Program-made: the position numbers and the translations under genes
Part shown: positions 8,442-16,292 of the stretch, one piece after another
Layout: every line of letters begins with the position of its first letter
How positions within the stretch are numbered: position 1 is the first letter of the stretch
From: Silicimonas sp.
GTDB lineage: Bacteria > Pseudomonadota > Alphaproteobacteria > Rhodobacterales > Rhodobacteraceae
Reading direction: 5' to 3'
Assembly (NCBI GenBank): GCA_022820365.1
Contig: JAJEFO010000086.1
Coordinates: 1-64,000 of the forward strand
DNA: 64,000 nucleotides
Notes under the pieces: generated by a model
Told to the model about the DNA's origin: nothing
Database searches by the model: none
Seen by the model: only the letters and a program-made list of their open reading frames with translations

Positions 8442-9284
8442 TCATCGTTGCGATGGGTGCCAGAAAGTCACCCAACGTTCCACGAGCGTGACTGCTCCGT
8501 AAAACAGGGTTCCGGCCAATGCGGTCACCGCTATCTCGGACCAGACCATGGCCAGCTCCAACGTGCCGACCGAAGTGGAGATCCGAAATCCCATTCCCCG
8601 CGTGGGCGAACCGAAATACTCGGCGACGATTGCGCCGATCAGGGCGAGCGTCGTCGCGATCTTGAGACCGTTGAACACGAACGGCATGGCCGCCGGCAAC
8701 CGCAGCTTCAGAAGCGTCTGCCAGTAGCTCGCCGAGTATGTTCGCATCAGGTCGCGCTGCATCGCAGCCGTGTCCGCAAGTCCCTGCACGGTGTTCACGA
8801 GAATCGGAAAGAACACCATGACAACCACCACCGCGGCCTTGGACTGCCAGTCGAAGCCGAACCAGTTGACCAGGATTGGCGCGATTCCCACGATGGGCAG
8901 GGCAGCCACGAAATTGCCGATCGGAAGCAGTCCGCGGCGCAGGTACGGCGAGCGATCGATTGCGAGCGCGACGGAAAAGGCTGCGAGACAACCGATCACG
9001 TAACCAGAAATCGCGCCCTTCAGCGCCGTTTGCCGAAAGTCGATCCAGAGCGTGCCGGTTTCGTCGGCCAACGTCTCCGCAATGACCGTCGGCGCAGGCA
9101 GGATCACCTGCGACACGTCCAGACCGCGTACCACGAGTTCCCAGATCGCCAGCACGGTCAGGCCGAAAACCACCGGCACCGCGACCCGGCCAGCGTAGGA
9201 AGACGCCAGCGACGACCCCGCGATGCGCGTGTTCAGCCACCACGCAGCCATCCAAAGCACGAATGCCGGGAACACAAGCGTCAT
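8442..9284 (-). CDS. ABC transporter permease (ThiX/SsuC type), second copy
   Basis: A 280-residue inner-membrane permease starting at the ATG at 9282-9284, with GGAG eight bases upstream. An upstream extension in the open frame overlaps the small coupled ORF and is not supported. The cytoplasmic ATPase-contact (EAA) loop is MRTYSASYWQTLLKLRLPAA, near-identical in form to that of the other permease. The two proteins should form a heterodimeric channel. The start overlaps the stop of the 68-residue ORF by four bases (ATGA). Confidence 0.9.
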   Translation of the reverse strand: MTLVFPAFVLWMAAWWLNTRIAGSSLASSYAGRVAVPVVFGLTVLAIWELVVRGLDVSQVILPAPTVIAETLADETGTLWIDFRQTALKGAISGYVIGCLAAFSVALAIDRSPYLRRGLLPIGNFVAALPIVGIAPILVNWFGFDWQSKAAVVVVMVFFPILVNTVQGLADTAAMQRDLMRTYSASYWQTLLKLRLPAAMPFVFNGLKIATTLALIGAIVAEYFGSPTRGMGFRISTSVGTLELAMVWSEIAVTALAGTLFYGAVTLVERWVTFWHPSQR

Positions 9285-9487
9285 GACCCGAACTCCGCGG
9301 AAACGCGGGGGGCGGCACCTCCGTCCATGCCACACGACATGCACTGCGTCCTTCCCCGCTCCGTTGAAGTCCTGCTGGCCGGATCCGACACAGCCCAGCT
9401 CAAGGCAGTTGCAGGTTGCGCCAAATTGCTTCGCGACAGGGTCGGCAAGGCTGCGAAGGCCGGAGCCATGGCCAGTGCGCGGATCAT
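9281..9487 (-). CDS. 68-residue ORF coupled between the two permease genes
   Basis: This short frame begins with an ATG that overlaps the TGA of the upstream permease (ATGA at 9484-9487) and ends with a TGA that overlaps the ATG of the downstream permease (ATGA at 9281-9284). It exactly fills the gap between them. The N-terminus MIRALAMAPAFAALPTL is mildly hydrophobic; the C-terminal half holds MSCGMDG and is Ser/Gly/Arg-rich. About 70% of third codon positions are G or C. It could encode a small transporter accessory protein, or serve only to carry ribosomes across the gap. I do not recognise a family. Confidence 0.5.
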   Translation of the reverse strand: MIRALAMAPAFAALPTLSRSNLAQPATALSWAVSDPASRTSTERGRTQCMSCGMDGGAAPRVSAEFGS

Positions 9488-10350
9488 CTTGCGTACCCCA
9501 TGCGTTGAAGGGCCAGCGACTGCAGCACCGCGACGATGCTCACAAGAGCGCCCGCGAGGCAGGCCGCCGCGATTAGGGCGGACCAGATCATGAGCGGGTT
9601 GCCGAACTGATCGCCAATCAGGATGCGCGCGCCGAGTCCCTGGATCGCGCCGGTGGGCAATTCGCCCACGATCGTCCCAACCAAGGCCGCCGCGATCCCG
9701 ACCTTGAGCGACGTGAAGAGATAGGGGACCGAAGCAGGCAGCCGCAACTTCCAGAATGTCTGACCGGCACTCGCGGAATAAGTCTTCATCAGGTCGATCT
9801 GCATAGGTCCGGGCGACCTCAACCCCTTGACCATGCTCACCAGCACCGGGAAGAAACAGAGATATGCCGAGATGATTGCCTTCGGCACCGTGCGGCCCTC
9901 CACGCCCAAGGTCGCCAGCACGACGATGATCATCGGAGCGATTGCGACGATCGGGATCGTCTGGCTGATGATGGCCCAAGGCATCAGGCTCATGTTCGCG
10001 GTTCTCGAATACACGATCGAAACCGCCATGCCGATGCCGACCACCGTGCCAAGAGCGAAACCCCAAAGCGTTGACTGCAGCGTGATCCAGCCGTGGAAGA
10101 CCAGCGAGCGTTTCGACGTAACCTTGGTGTCGAGCACGGTCTTCTTCAGTTCCGCGGCAACCTGGTGCGGTGCGGGCAAGCGCGGACGGTCCTGATCCAT
10201 CGTGTCTGCGACAAGGTCCGGGAATGTCAGTTCCTGGCCCGCGCGTTCCGCCTGCGCGACCGTCCAGCCGGCGTTCATCGGCACCACCGCCACGTACCAA
10301 ATCGCAAGAATCGCGGCGAGGACCGCCAGGACTGGCAGGATCCGGTTCAT
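9484..10350 (-). CDS. ABC transporter permease (ThiX/SsuC type), first copy
   Basis: A 288-residue permease with a long periplasmic segment after the first membrane helix (residues about 26-80, rich in Asp, Gln and Arg) that the partner permease lacks. The EAA loop is MKTYSASAGQTFWKLRLPAS. The start at 10348-10350 has GGGGAGGG six to eight bases upstream. It lies 75 bases after the ATPase gene and is followed by the small coupled ORF. With the second permease it should form the membrane channel of the putative pyrimidine importer. Confidence 0.9.
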   Translation of the reverse strand: MNRILPVLAVLAAILAIWYVAVVPMNAGWTVAQAERAGQELTFPDLVADTMDQDRPRLPAPHQVAAELKKTVLDTKVTSKRSLVFHGWITLQSTLWGFALGTVVGIGMAVSIVYSRTANMSLMPWAIISQTIPIVAIAPMIIVVLATLGVEGRTVPKAIISAYLCFFPVLVSMVKGLRSPGPMQIDLMKTYSASAGQTFWKLRLPASVPYLFTSLKVGIAAALVGTIVGELPTGAIQGLGARILIGDQFGNPLMIWSALIAAACLAGALVSIVAVLQSLALQRMGYAR

Positions 10351-10425
10351 GCACCGCCCTCCCCGACAATGGATTTGCCGCGCGACCGCGATGGCGGCAG
10401 CTTGAGGAAGCCGTGCACGAACAGT

Positions 10426-11211
10426 TCAGTCTCCATAGGAATGCCCCGCCCTCAAGCCCTTGCGAATGCGCTGCGCGATTTCCAGGAATTCGGGCGTGTC
10501 GCGGATGTCCAGCGGACGCTCTCTCGGCAGCGGATTGTCGATGATGTCTGTTATGCGCCCGGGACGGGGCGACATGACGACGACTCTCGTCGAAAGATAG
10601 ACCGCCTCCGGAATCGAATGGGTCACGAAGCCAATGGTCTTCCCGGTATGATCCCAAAGTCTCAGGAGCTGCTCGTTGAGGTGATCCCGCACGATTTCGT
10701 CAAGCGCCCCGAATGGCTCGTCCATCAGGAGTATGTCGGCGTCAAAGGCGAGCGCCCGTGCAATGGAGGCCCGTTGCTGCATGCCGCCCGAGAGCTGCCA
10801 CGGATGCTTGTTCTCGAAGCCCGACAGTTCCACAAGTTCAAGTACGCGATTGACCCGGTCAGCCATCTCCGACCTGGAATAGCCCATGATTTCGAGGGGC
10901 AGACGGACGTTTCCGGCTATCGTCCGCCAAGGGTAGAGACCTGCCTCCTGGAACACGTAGCCGTATGCCCGGTCTCGGCGCGCCTCGTCCGGACTCGTGC
11001 CATTGACCCGAACCTCGCCGCCCGTCGGCGTCTCAAGCCCCGCCACCACGCGCAGGAACGTCGTCTTGCCGCATCCGGACGGTCCGATGAACGATACGAA
11101 CTCGCCCTTGCCGATCTCCAGCGTGACATCCCGCAACGCCTGAATCGAGCCGTCACCGGTCTCGAATGTCAGGTCGAGATTTCTTGCCTCTATGACGGCA
11201 GCCTGTGACAC
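10426..11211 (-). CDS. ABC transporter ATPase (SsuB/ThiZ/TauB type)
   Basis: A 261-residue ATPase with a GTG start at 11209-11211. Walker A is GPSGCGKTT, the signature is LSGGMQQRASIARAL, Walker B is ILLMDEPFGALDE and the switch histidine is in FVTHSIPEAVYLS. The 'MDEPFGALD' form and RPGRI tail are typical of the nitrate/sulfonate/taurine/thiamine-precursor transporter group. It lies 22 bases downstream of the dihydropyrimidinase gene in the same orientation, supporting one operon for uptake and breakdown. Confidence 0.93.
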   Translation of the reverse strand: MSQAAVIEARNLDLTFETGDGSIQALRDVTLEIGKGEFVSFIGPSGCGKTTFLRVVAGLETPTGGEVRVNGTSPDEARRDRAYGYVFQEAGLYPWRTIAGNVRLPLEIMGYSRSEMADRVNRVLELVELSGFENKHPWQLSGGMQQRASIARALAFDADILLMDEPFGALDEIVRDHLNEQLLRLWDHTGKTIGFVTHSIPEAVYLSTRVVVMSPRPGRITDIIDNPLPRERPLDIRDTPEFLEIAQRIRKGLRAGHSYGD

Positions 11212-11233
11212 TCCCGGTCCTCCGCCCCGAATC

Positions 11234-12688
11234 TCAGACCCCGCTCGCAGGAATGCCGGCCCGTTCGACGGGACGTGGCGCGGTCAGTTCCTTCCAGGAC
11301 GAGAGCGCCCTGTTTACCGGCGTGACGGGTTCACGACGGACGAATTCGCCATGGCCTTCCTTGGTCCTGATTTCGCCGTCATGAACCGCGACATGACCAC
11401 GCGTCAGCGTGAAGCGCGGCAGGCCCTTGACGTGCTTGCCCTCGAACACGTTGTAGTCGATGGCAGATTGCTGCATGTCGGCGCTGATGGTCTTTTCCTT
11501 CTCCGGATCCCAAACGACAATGTCAGCATCCGCACCGACAAGAATCGCGCCCTTCTTCGGGTAGCAGTTCAGGATCTTCGCGATGTTCGTCGAGGTCACG
11601 GCCACGAATTCGTTTGGCGTCAGTCGTCCCGTGTTGACCCCGTGCGTCCAGAGCATCGGCATCCTGTCTTCCAGCCCTCCGGTGCCATTCGGGATCTTGG
11701 TGAAGTCGCCGACTCCGTAGCGCTTCTGCTCGGTCGTGAATGCACAGTGATCGGTCGCGACGACCGAAAGCGAACCGCTCTGCAGGCCGGCCCAGAGCGA
11801 ATCCTGATGCTTCCTGTTCCGGAAGGGCGGCGACATCACCCGGCGCGCGGCGTGATCCCAGTCCGCGTTGAAATACTCCGACTCATCCAGCGTAAGGTGC
11901 TGGATCAGCGGCTCGCCCCAGACCCTCTTGCCCTGCTGCCGCGCGCGCCGGATCGCTTCATGCGCCTCCTCGCAGGAGGTGTGGACAACATAGAGCGGCA
12001 GGCCCGCCATGTCGGCGATCATGATCGCGCGGTTCGTGGCCTCGCCCTCGACCTGCGCGGGACGGGAATAGGCATGCGCCTCCGGCCCGGTATTCCCCTC
12101 TGCCATCAGCTTGGCCTGCAGCTCCGCCACGACATCGCCGTTTTCGGCATGCACCAGCGCAATGCCGCCAAGTTCGGCAAGCCGCTTGAACGACGCATAC
12201 ATCTCGTCATCGTTCACCATCAACGCGCCCTTGTAAGCCATGAAGTGCTTGAAGGTCGTAATGCCTTCCTTCTCGATCACCGTGGCCATCTCGTTGAAGA
12301 CCTGTTCGCCCCACCACGTCACCGCCATGTGGTAGGAGTAGTCGCAATTGGCCCGCGTCGACTTGTTGTGCCACATGGCCAATGCGTCGTGCAGACCCTG
12401 TCCAGGCGACGGCAAGGCGAAGTCGACAACCATCGTGGTGCCGCCGGACAATGCCGCGCGCGTGCCGGATTCAAAGTCGTCCGAACTGTAGGTTCCCATG
12501 AACGGCATTTCGAGATGCGTGTGCGGGTCGATGCCTCCAGGCATCACGAAGCAGCCGGTGGCATCGAGTTGCTCATCGCCCCTCAGGCCGTCACCGATCT
12601 CGACGATTTGGCCGCCGTCGATCAGGATGTCCGCCTTGTATTCAAGGTCATGGGTAACGACAGTGCCGTTCTTGATTGCTGTGGTCAT
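11234..12688 (-). CDS. hydA: Dihydropyrimidinase (D-hydantoinase family)
   Basis: A 484-residue cytoplasmic amidohydrolase that opens the ring of 5,6-dihydrouracil or dihydrothymine to the N-carbamoyl-beta-amino acid. The binuclear zinc site is complete: H56 and H58 (DPHTHLEMPF), the carboxylated lysine K153 (FMAYKG), H180 (LVHAENGD), H236 (VVHTSCEE) and D313 (ATDHCAF). Length and motifs match dihydropyrimidinase rather than allantoinase or dihydroorotase. It sits between the carbamoyl hydrolase and the transporter genes. Hydantoin-type substrates are possible side activities. Confidence 0.95.
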   Translation of the reverse strand: MTTAIKNGTVVTHDLEYKADILIDGGQIVEIGDGLRGDEQLDATGCFVMPGGIDPHTHLEMPFMGTYSSDDFESGTRAALSGGTTMVVDFALPSPGQGLHDALAMWHNKSTRANCDYSYHMAVTWWGEQVFNEMATVIEKEGITTFKHFMAYKGALMVNDDEMYASFKRLAELGGIALVHAENGDVVAELQAKLMAEGNTGPEAHAYSRPAQVEGEATNRAIMIADMAGLPLYVVHTSCEEAHEAIRRARQQGKRVWGEPLIQHLTLDESEYFNADWDHAARRVMSPPFRNRKHQDSLWAGLQSGSLSVVATDHCAFTTEQKRYGVGDFTKIPNGTGGLEDRMPMLWTHGVNTGRLTPNEFVAVTSTNIAKILNCYPKKGAILVGADADIVVWDPEKEKTISADMQQSAIDYNVFEGKHVKGLPRFTLTRGHVAVHDGEIRTKEGHGEFVRREPVTPVNRALSSWKELTAPRPVERAGIPASGV

Positions 12689-12930
12689 CTTGTCCTCTCC
12701 GTTGATGGGCGCTCGGCACCTTCGTCACGACTCCGGATTGCGATCCAAGAAAGGCCAAGCGCCTTGGTCCGGCCTTCCCGGTCACTGAACGAACCTCTCC
12801 GCCACGGCGCACGCCGTTGCGGTCCGCAGCCTCCGCGACCGTCCCACGCCTCTGCCAGCATCCCCACCGTGCGCCGTTCGCGAACTCCTTCACCTGCTCC
12901 CGTCGAGGCGGGCCTTCGCAGACCCCTCAC
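12685..12930 (-). CDS. Doubtful 81-residue ORF filling the gap between hydrolase and dihydropyrimidinase
   Basis: A GTG at 12928-12930 overlaps the TGA of the carbamoyl hydrolase gene (GTGA), and the frame ends with a TGA overlapping the ATG of the dihydropyrimidinase gene (ATGA at 12685-12688). The product is very rich in Arg and Gly with no recognisable domain, so it may well be a chance frame. It is listed because the same double overlap occurs with the 68-residue ORF at 9281-9487 in the same operon. Apart from this ORF the 238-base gap shows nothing. Confidence 0.2.
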   Translation of the reverse strand: MRGLRRPASTGAGEGVRERRTVGMLAEAWDGRGGCGPQRRAPWRRGSFSDREGRTKALGLSWIAIRSRDEGAERPSTERTR

Positions 12931-14177
12931 TCCACGATCTCCGCCACATCGACCACGGCATGAAACAGCACATCAGCGCCGGCTCGAGCCCATTCAAGGG
13001 AAATCTCCTCCGCCTCGTTGTGGCTCAGCCCGTCCACGCAGGGACACATCACCATCGCCGTTGGGGCCACGTCGTTGATCCAGCACGCGTCGTGACCGGC
13101 ACCGCTGACGATGTCCACATGACTGTACCCAAGTCGATCGGCGGCATCACGAATTGCATTGACGCAGTTCCCGTCAAAGGCCGGCGGGTCGAACTGGCCG
13201 ACGATTTCGCATGCAAACCCGGTTCCGATGCCTTCGCAGAGTTTCGGCGCCCGATCCATGAACTCGTCGACCATGGCGTTGAGCTTGTCCAGGAGATGCG
13301 TGCGCATGTCCACGGTGAACACCACCTTCCCCGGGATGATGTTGCGGCTGTTTGGATAAACGTCGATATGGCCGATCGCGCCGACAGCATTCGGCTGATT
13401 CGCCATGGCAATCTCGTGCACGAGTTCGGTCACAAGGGCCAGGCCGCGCCCCGCATTCCTGCGCATGCGCATTGGGGTCGAGCCCGTGTGGCTCTCATTT
13501 CCGGTAATCGTGCATTCGATCCAGCGAAGCCCCTGCCCATGGGTAACGACGCCGATGTCCTTCCCTTCCGCCTCCAAAATTGGTCCCTGTTCGATATGAA
13601 GCTCGAAGAAGGCTTTCATCTTCCGGTCACCAACCGGCTCGACGCCCTTCCACCCGATGCGCTCCAGTTCGTCGCCGAATCGCTTGCCTTCCGCGTCCAC
13701 GCGGTCATAGGCCCAGTCGCGGTCATGCTTACCCGCAAAGACTCCCGAGGCCAGCATGGCCGGAGCGAAGCGCGTACCCTCCTCGTTGGTCCAGTTGGTC
13801 ACGACGATGGGATGGCGGGTCCTGACGCCAAGGTCGTTCAGCGTCCTAACGATTTCCAGGCCGCCCAGAACGCCCAGAACGCCGTCGTACTTGCCCCCTG
13901 TAGGCTGCGTGTCGAGATGGCTTCCGACATATACGGGCAATGCGTCCGGATCGGCACCCTCGCGACGGGCGAACATGTTGCCCATCTCGTCGACACCCAT
14001 CGCGCAGCCGGCCTCTTCGCACCAGCGCTGGAACAGCGCGCGTCCTTCGCCGTCTTCATCGGTCAGGGTCTGGCGGTTGTTGCCGCTGGCAACACCGGGG
14101 CCGATCCTGGCCATTTCCATTATCGCGTCCCAGAGACGCTCCCCGTTTATCCTGAGGTTTTCCCCCGGTGCCGCCAT
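12927..14177 (-). CDS. hyuC: Zn-dependent N-carbamoyl-beta-amino-acid hydrolase (M20 hydantoinase/carbamoylase family)
   Basis: A 416-residue enzyme that should hydrolyse N-carbamoyl-beta-alanine (or the 2-methyl form from thymine) to the beta-amino acid, CO2 and ammonia, the last step of the reductive pathway. The zinc ligands are visible: H87 and D98 (SHLDTQPTGGKYDG), E133 (TNEEGTRF), H194 (FELHIEQGP) and the late H in DGLSHNEAE. GLRWIECTITGNESHTGSTPM is the substrate/dimer region. It is the first gene of the minus-strand operon and is divergent from rutR, with a RutR-like operator between them. Confidence 0.93.
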   Translation of the reverse strand: MAAPGENLRINGERLWDAIMEMARIGPGVASGNNRQTLTDEDGEGRALFQRWCEEAGCAMGVDEMGNMFARREGADPDALPVYVGSHLDTQPTGGKYDGVLGVLGGLEIVRTLNDLGVRTRHPIVVTNWTNEEGTRFAPAMLASGVFAGKHDRDWAYDRVDAEGKRFGDELERIGWKGVEPVGDRKMKAFFELHIEQGPILEAEGKDIGVVTHGQGLRWIECTITGNESHTGSTPMRMRRNAGRGLALVTELVHEIAMANQPNAVGAIGHIDVYPNSRNIIPGKVVFTVDMRTHLLDKLNAMVDEFMDRAPKLCEGIGTGFACEIVGQFDPPAFDGNCVNAIRDAADRLGYSHVDIVSGAGHDACWINDVAPTAMVMCPCVDGLSHNEAEEISLEWARAGADVLFHAVVDVAEIVE

Positions 14178-14219
14178 GGCCGCACTCCCTCCTGTTCAAC
14201 CCCCCAAATCCCAGAGAGT

Positions 14220-14235
14220 TTGACCAATTGGTCAG
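14220..14235. promoter_or_regulatory. RutR-type operator between rutR and the pyrimidine operon
   Basis: TTGACCAATTGGTCAG matches the E. coli RutR consensus (TTGACCA-NN-TGGTCAA) at 15 of 16 bases including the two free central positions, and contains a perfect 14-bp palindrome. It lies in the 70-base divergent region, 12 bases before the first possible rutR start codon and about 43 bases before the hydrolase start on the other strand. A single dimer here could control both directions. Confidence 0.85.
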
Positions 14236-14247
14236 GATCACGCTACC

Positions 14248-14925
14248 ATGGAGCGACGCGCAGTCAAGGATTTCGGTTCGCTCCCCATCACGGAAAGCAG
14301 TATGGCCATGCCAGAAACATCCGCACGGACGCGGATACAGGAAAAAAACATCAGCACCATCCTGGATGCGGCGCTGGAAGTGTTTTCGGGAGCGGGGTTC
14401 CGTGGCGCGACACTTGACCAGATTGCTCGCGCAGCCAGCCTTTCGAAGCCCAACCTGCTCTACTACTTCAAGTCCAAGGAAGCCATTCACCGTGCGCTCC
14501 TGTCCGAGCTTCTCGACACCTGGCTAGCCCCCCTTCGCACACTGGATTCCGGCGGCGAGCCCGTTGAAGAGATTGTCCGATACGTCATGCGCAAGCTCGA
14601 CATGGCCCGGGAACTGCCTCGCGAAAGCCGCCTGTTCGCGAACGAGATCGTTCAGGGCGCCCCGCACATACTCGACATCATCGAGGGACCGCTGAAGACG
14701 CTGGTCGACGAAAAGGCATCGCTCATCCGCAAGTGGGCGACCGAGGGCCGAATTGCCGAGGTGGACCCCTATCACCTGATCTTCTCGATCTGGGCCACGA
14801 CGCAGCACTACGCGGACTTTGACACGCAGGTGCGCGGCATTCTCCGGCCCGAGCGCGATCAACATTTCGACGATGCCGCAACGTTCCTCACGCATCTATA
14901 CCGGACTGCGCTGACTCCGGATTGA
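14248..14925 (+). CDS. rutR: TetR-family regulator RutR
   Basis: A 225-residue regulator; in E. coli RutR is released from DNA by uracil or thymine. The N-terminal helix-turn-helix spans about residues 35-80 (GATLDQIARAASLSKPNLLYYF then SKEAIH). The ligand domain keeps the RutR-specific blocks LDTWLAPL, SRLFANEIVQGAP, LVDEKASLI and the long DPYHLIFSIWATTQHYADFD, which together distinguish RutR from generic TetR proteins. ATG codons at 14248, 14302 and 14308 are all possible starts; the first gives an 18-residue leader not seen in short homologs. Convergent with preA and divergent from the hydrolase operon. Confidence 0.95.
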   Translation: MERRAVKDFGSLPITESSMAMPETSARTRIQEKNISTILDAALEVFSGAGFRGATLDQIARAASLSKPNLLYYFKSKEAIHRALLSELLDTWLAPLRTLDSGGEPVEEIVRYVMRKLDMARELPRESRLFANEIVQGAPHILDIIEGPLKTLVDEKASLIRKWATEGRIAEVDPYHLIFSIWATTQHYADFDTQVRGILRPERDQHFDDAATFLTHLYRTALTPD

Positions 14926-14967
14926 CCGGACCTGCCTCCGCATGCCCCGTCGGCGGCCGGCATTCCG

Positions 14968-16272
14968 TCACTCGGCGGCGCAGGCGCCCGGATTGTTGGG
15001 ATGCGTCGTCCAGTTGGCGTAGTCTGCAACGACGTCCTGGCCGGTGCGGAGGTCAATGGCACCGGGTGCGAGCTCTTCCATGGTGATGCAGTCTTCCACC
15101 GGGCAGACATTGACACACAGGTTGCAGGCCACGCATTCCTCGTCGATGACCTCGAACCGTCTCTCTGGATTCATCGCGATCGCCTGATGCGACGTGTCCT
15201 CGCATGCCGCGAAGCAACGTCCGCAGCCAATGCAGAGATCCTGGTCGATCCGGGCCTTGGTCACGTAGTTCAGGTTCAGGTACTGCCAGTCAGTGAAGTT
15301 TGGCACTGCACGACCCACGACGTCATCGACCGATGCATGGCCCTTCTCGTCCATCCAGTCGCCGAGACCCGAGATCATTTCCTGAACGATCTTGAAGCCA
15401 TAGGTCATGGCAGCCGTGCAGATCTGCACGTTGCCCGCGCCGAGTGTCAGAAACTCAGCCGCATCGCGCCACGTCGTCACGCCACCGATGCCGGAGATGG
15501 GCAGCCCCTCCGATTCGGGATCACGTGCGATCTGCGCAACCATGTTGAGCGCAATGGGCTTGACCGCCGGACCGCAGAATCCGCCATGCGTACCCTTGCC
15601 ATCGATGGACGGCTCGGGGCTGTACGTGTCGAGATTCACGGACGTGATCGAAGACACGGTGTTGATCAGGGACACGGCATCAGCTCCGCCCGCCTTGGAC
15701 GCACGCGCCGGATACCGTATGTCGGTGATGTTGGGCGTCAGCTTCACTATGACCGGCATGCGAGTATTCTGCTTGCACCAGCGCGTCACCATCTCGATGT
15801 AGTCGGGCACCTGACCGACGGCGCTGCCCATGCCGCGCTCGCTCATCCCGTGCGGACAGCCGAAATTCAGCTCGATGCCGTCGGCACCGGTGTCCTCGAC
15901 CAGCGGCAGGATCGTCTTCCATGCATCCTCGACGCAGGGCACCATCAGCGACACGACGACGGCGCGGTCCGGATAGTCTCGCTTGACGGTCTTGATCTCC
16001 TGCAGGTTGATTTCGAGCGGACGATCAGTGATGAGCTCGATGTTGTTGAGGCCCAGCAGGCGCCGGTCGGCGCCCCAGACTGCGCCGTAGCGAGGCCCGT
16101 TGACGTTGACGATGGGCGGCCCTTCCTCGCCGAGGGTCTTCCAGACCACCCCTCCCCAACCGGCATCGAAGGCGCGGCGGACGTTGTACTCCTTGTCCGT
16201 GGGTGGCGCCGATGCCAGCCAGAACGGGTTGGGGGACCTGATTCCGACAAATTCACATGCCAGGTTGGCCAT
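14968..16272 (-). CDS. preA: NAD-dependent dihydropyrimidine dehydrogenase subunit PreA
   Basis: The catalytic subunit that reduces uracil and thymine to the dihydro forms. 434 residues. Residues about 1-320 are the FMN-binding dihydroorotate-dehydrogenase-like barrel, with LNFGCPHGM carrying the catalytic cysteine. The C-terminal part has two 4Fe-4S motifs (CIGCGRCFAAC and CVACNLCVNVCP) that pass electrons from PreT. The start at 16272 has GGGAG upstream. It follows preT by 20 bases; the pair forms a heterotetramer equivalent to the halves of mammalian DPD. Confidence 0.96.
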   Translation of the reverse strand: MANLACEFVGIRSPNPFWLASAPPTDKEYNVRRAFDAGWGGVVWKTLGEEGPPIVNVNGPRYGAVWGADRRLLGLNNIELITDRPLEINLQEIKTVKRDYPDRAVVVSLMVPCVEDAWKTILPLVEDTGADGIELNFGCPHGMSERGMGSAVGQVPDYIEMVTRWCKQNTRMPVIVKLTPNITDIRYPARASKAGGADAVSLINTVSSITSVNLDTYSPEPSIDGKGTHGGFCGPAVKPIALNMVAQIARDPESEGLPISGIGGVTTWRDAAEFLTLGAGNVQICTAAMTYGFKIVQEMISGLGDWMDEKGHASVDDVVGRAVPNFTDWQYLNLNYVTKARIDQDLCIGCGRCFAACEDTSHQAIAMNPERRFEVIDEECVACNLCVNVCPVEDCITMEELAPGAIDLRTGQDVVADYANWTTHPNNPGACAAE

Positions 16273-16292
16273 GACTTTTCTCCCTTCAGGGC

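Noticed and set aside
7426-9333. Apparent 635-residue fusion of permease and binding protein
   Set aside because: The upstream half is an off-frame reading of the permease gene; the signal peptide and ribosome site at 8415 define the real start.
11192-13078. 628-residue plus-strand open frame
   Set aside because: It is the antisense of dihydropyrimidinase, has no conserved motifs and is typical of GC-rich shadow frames.
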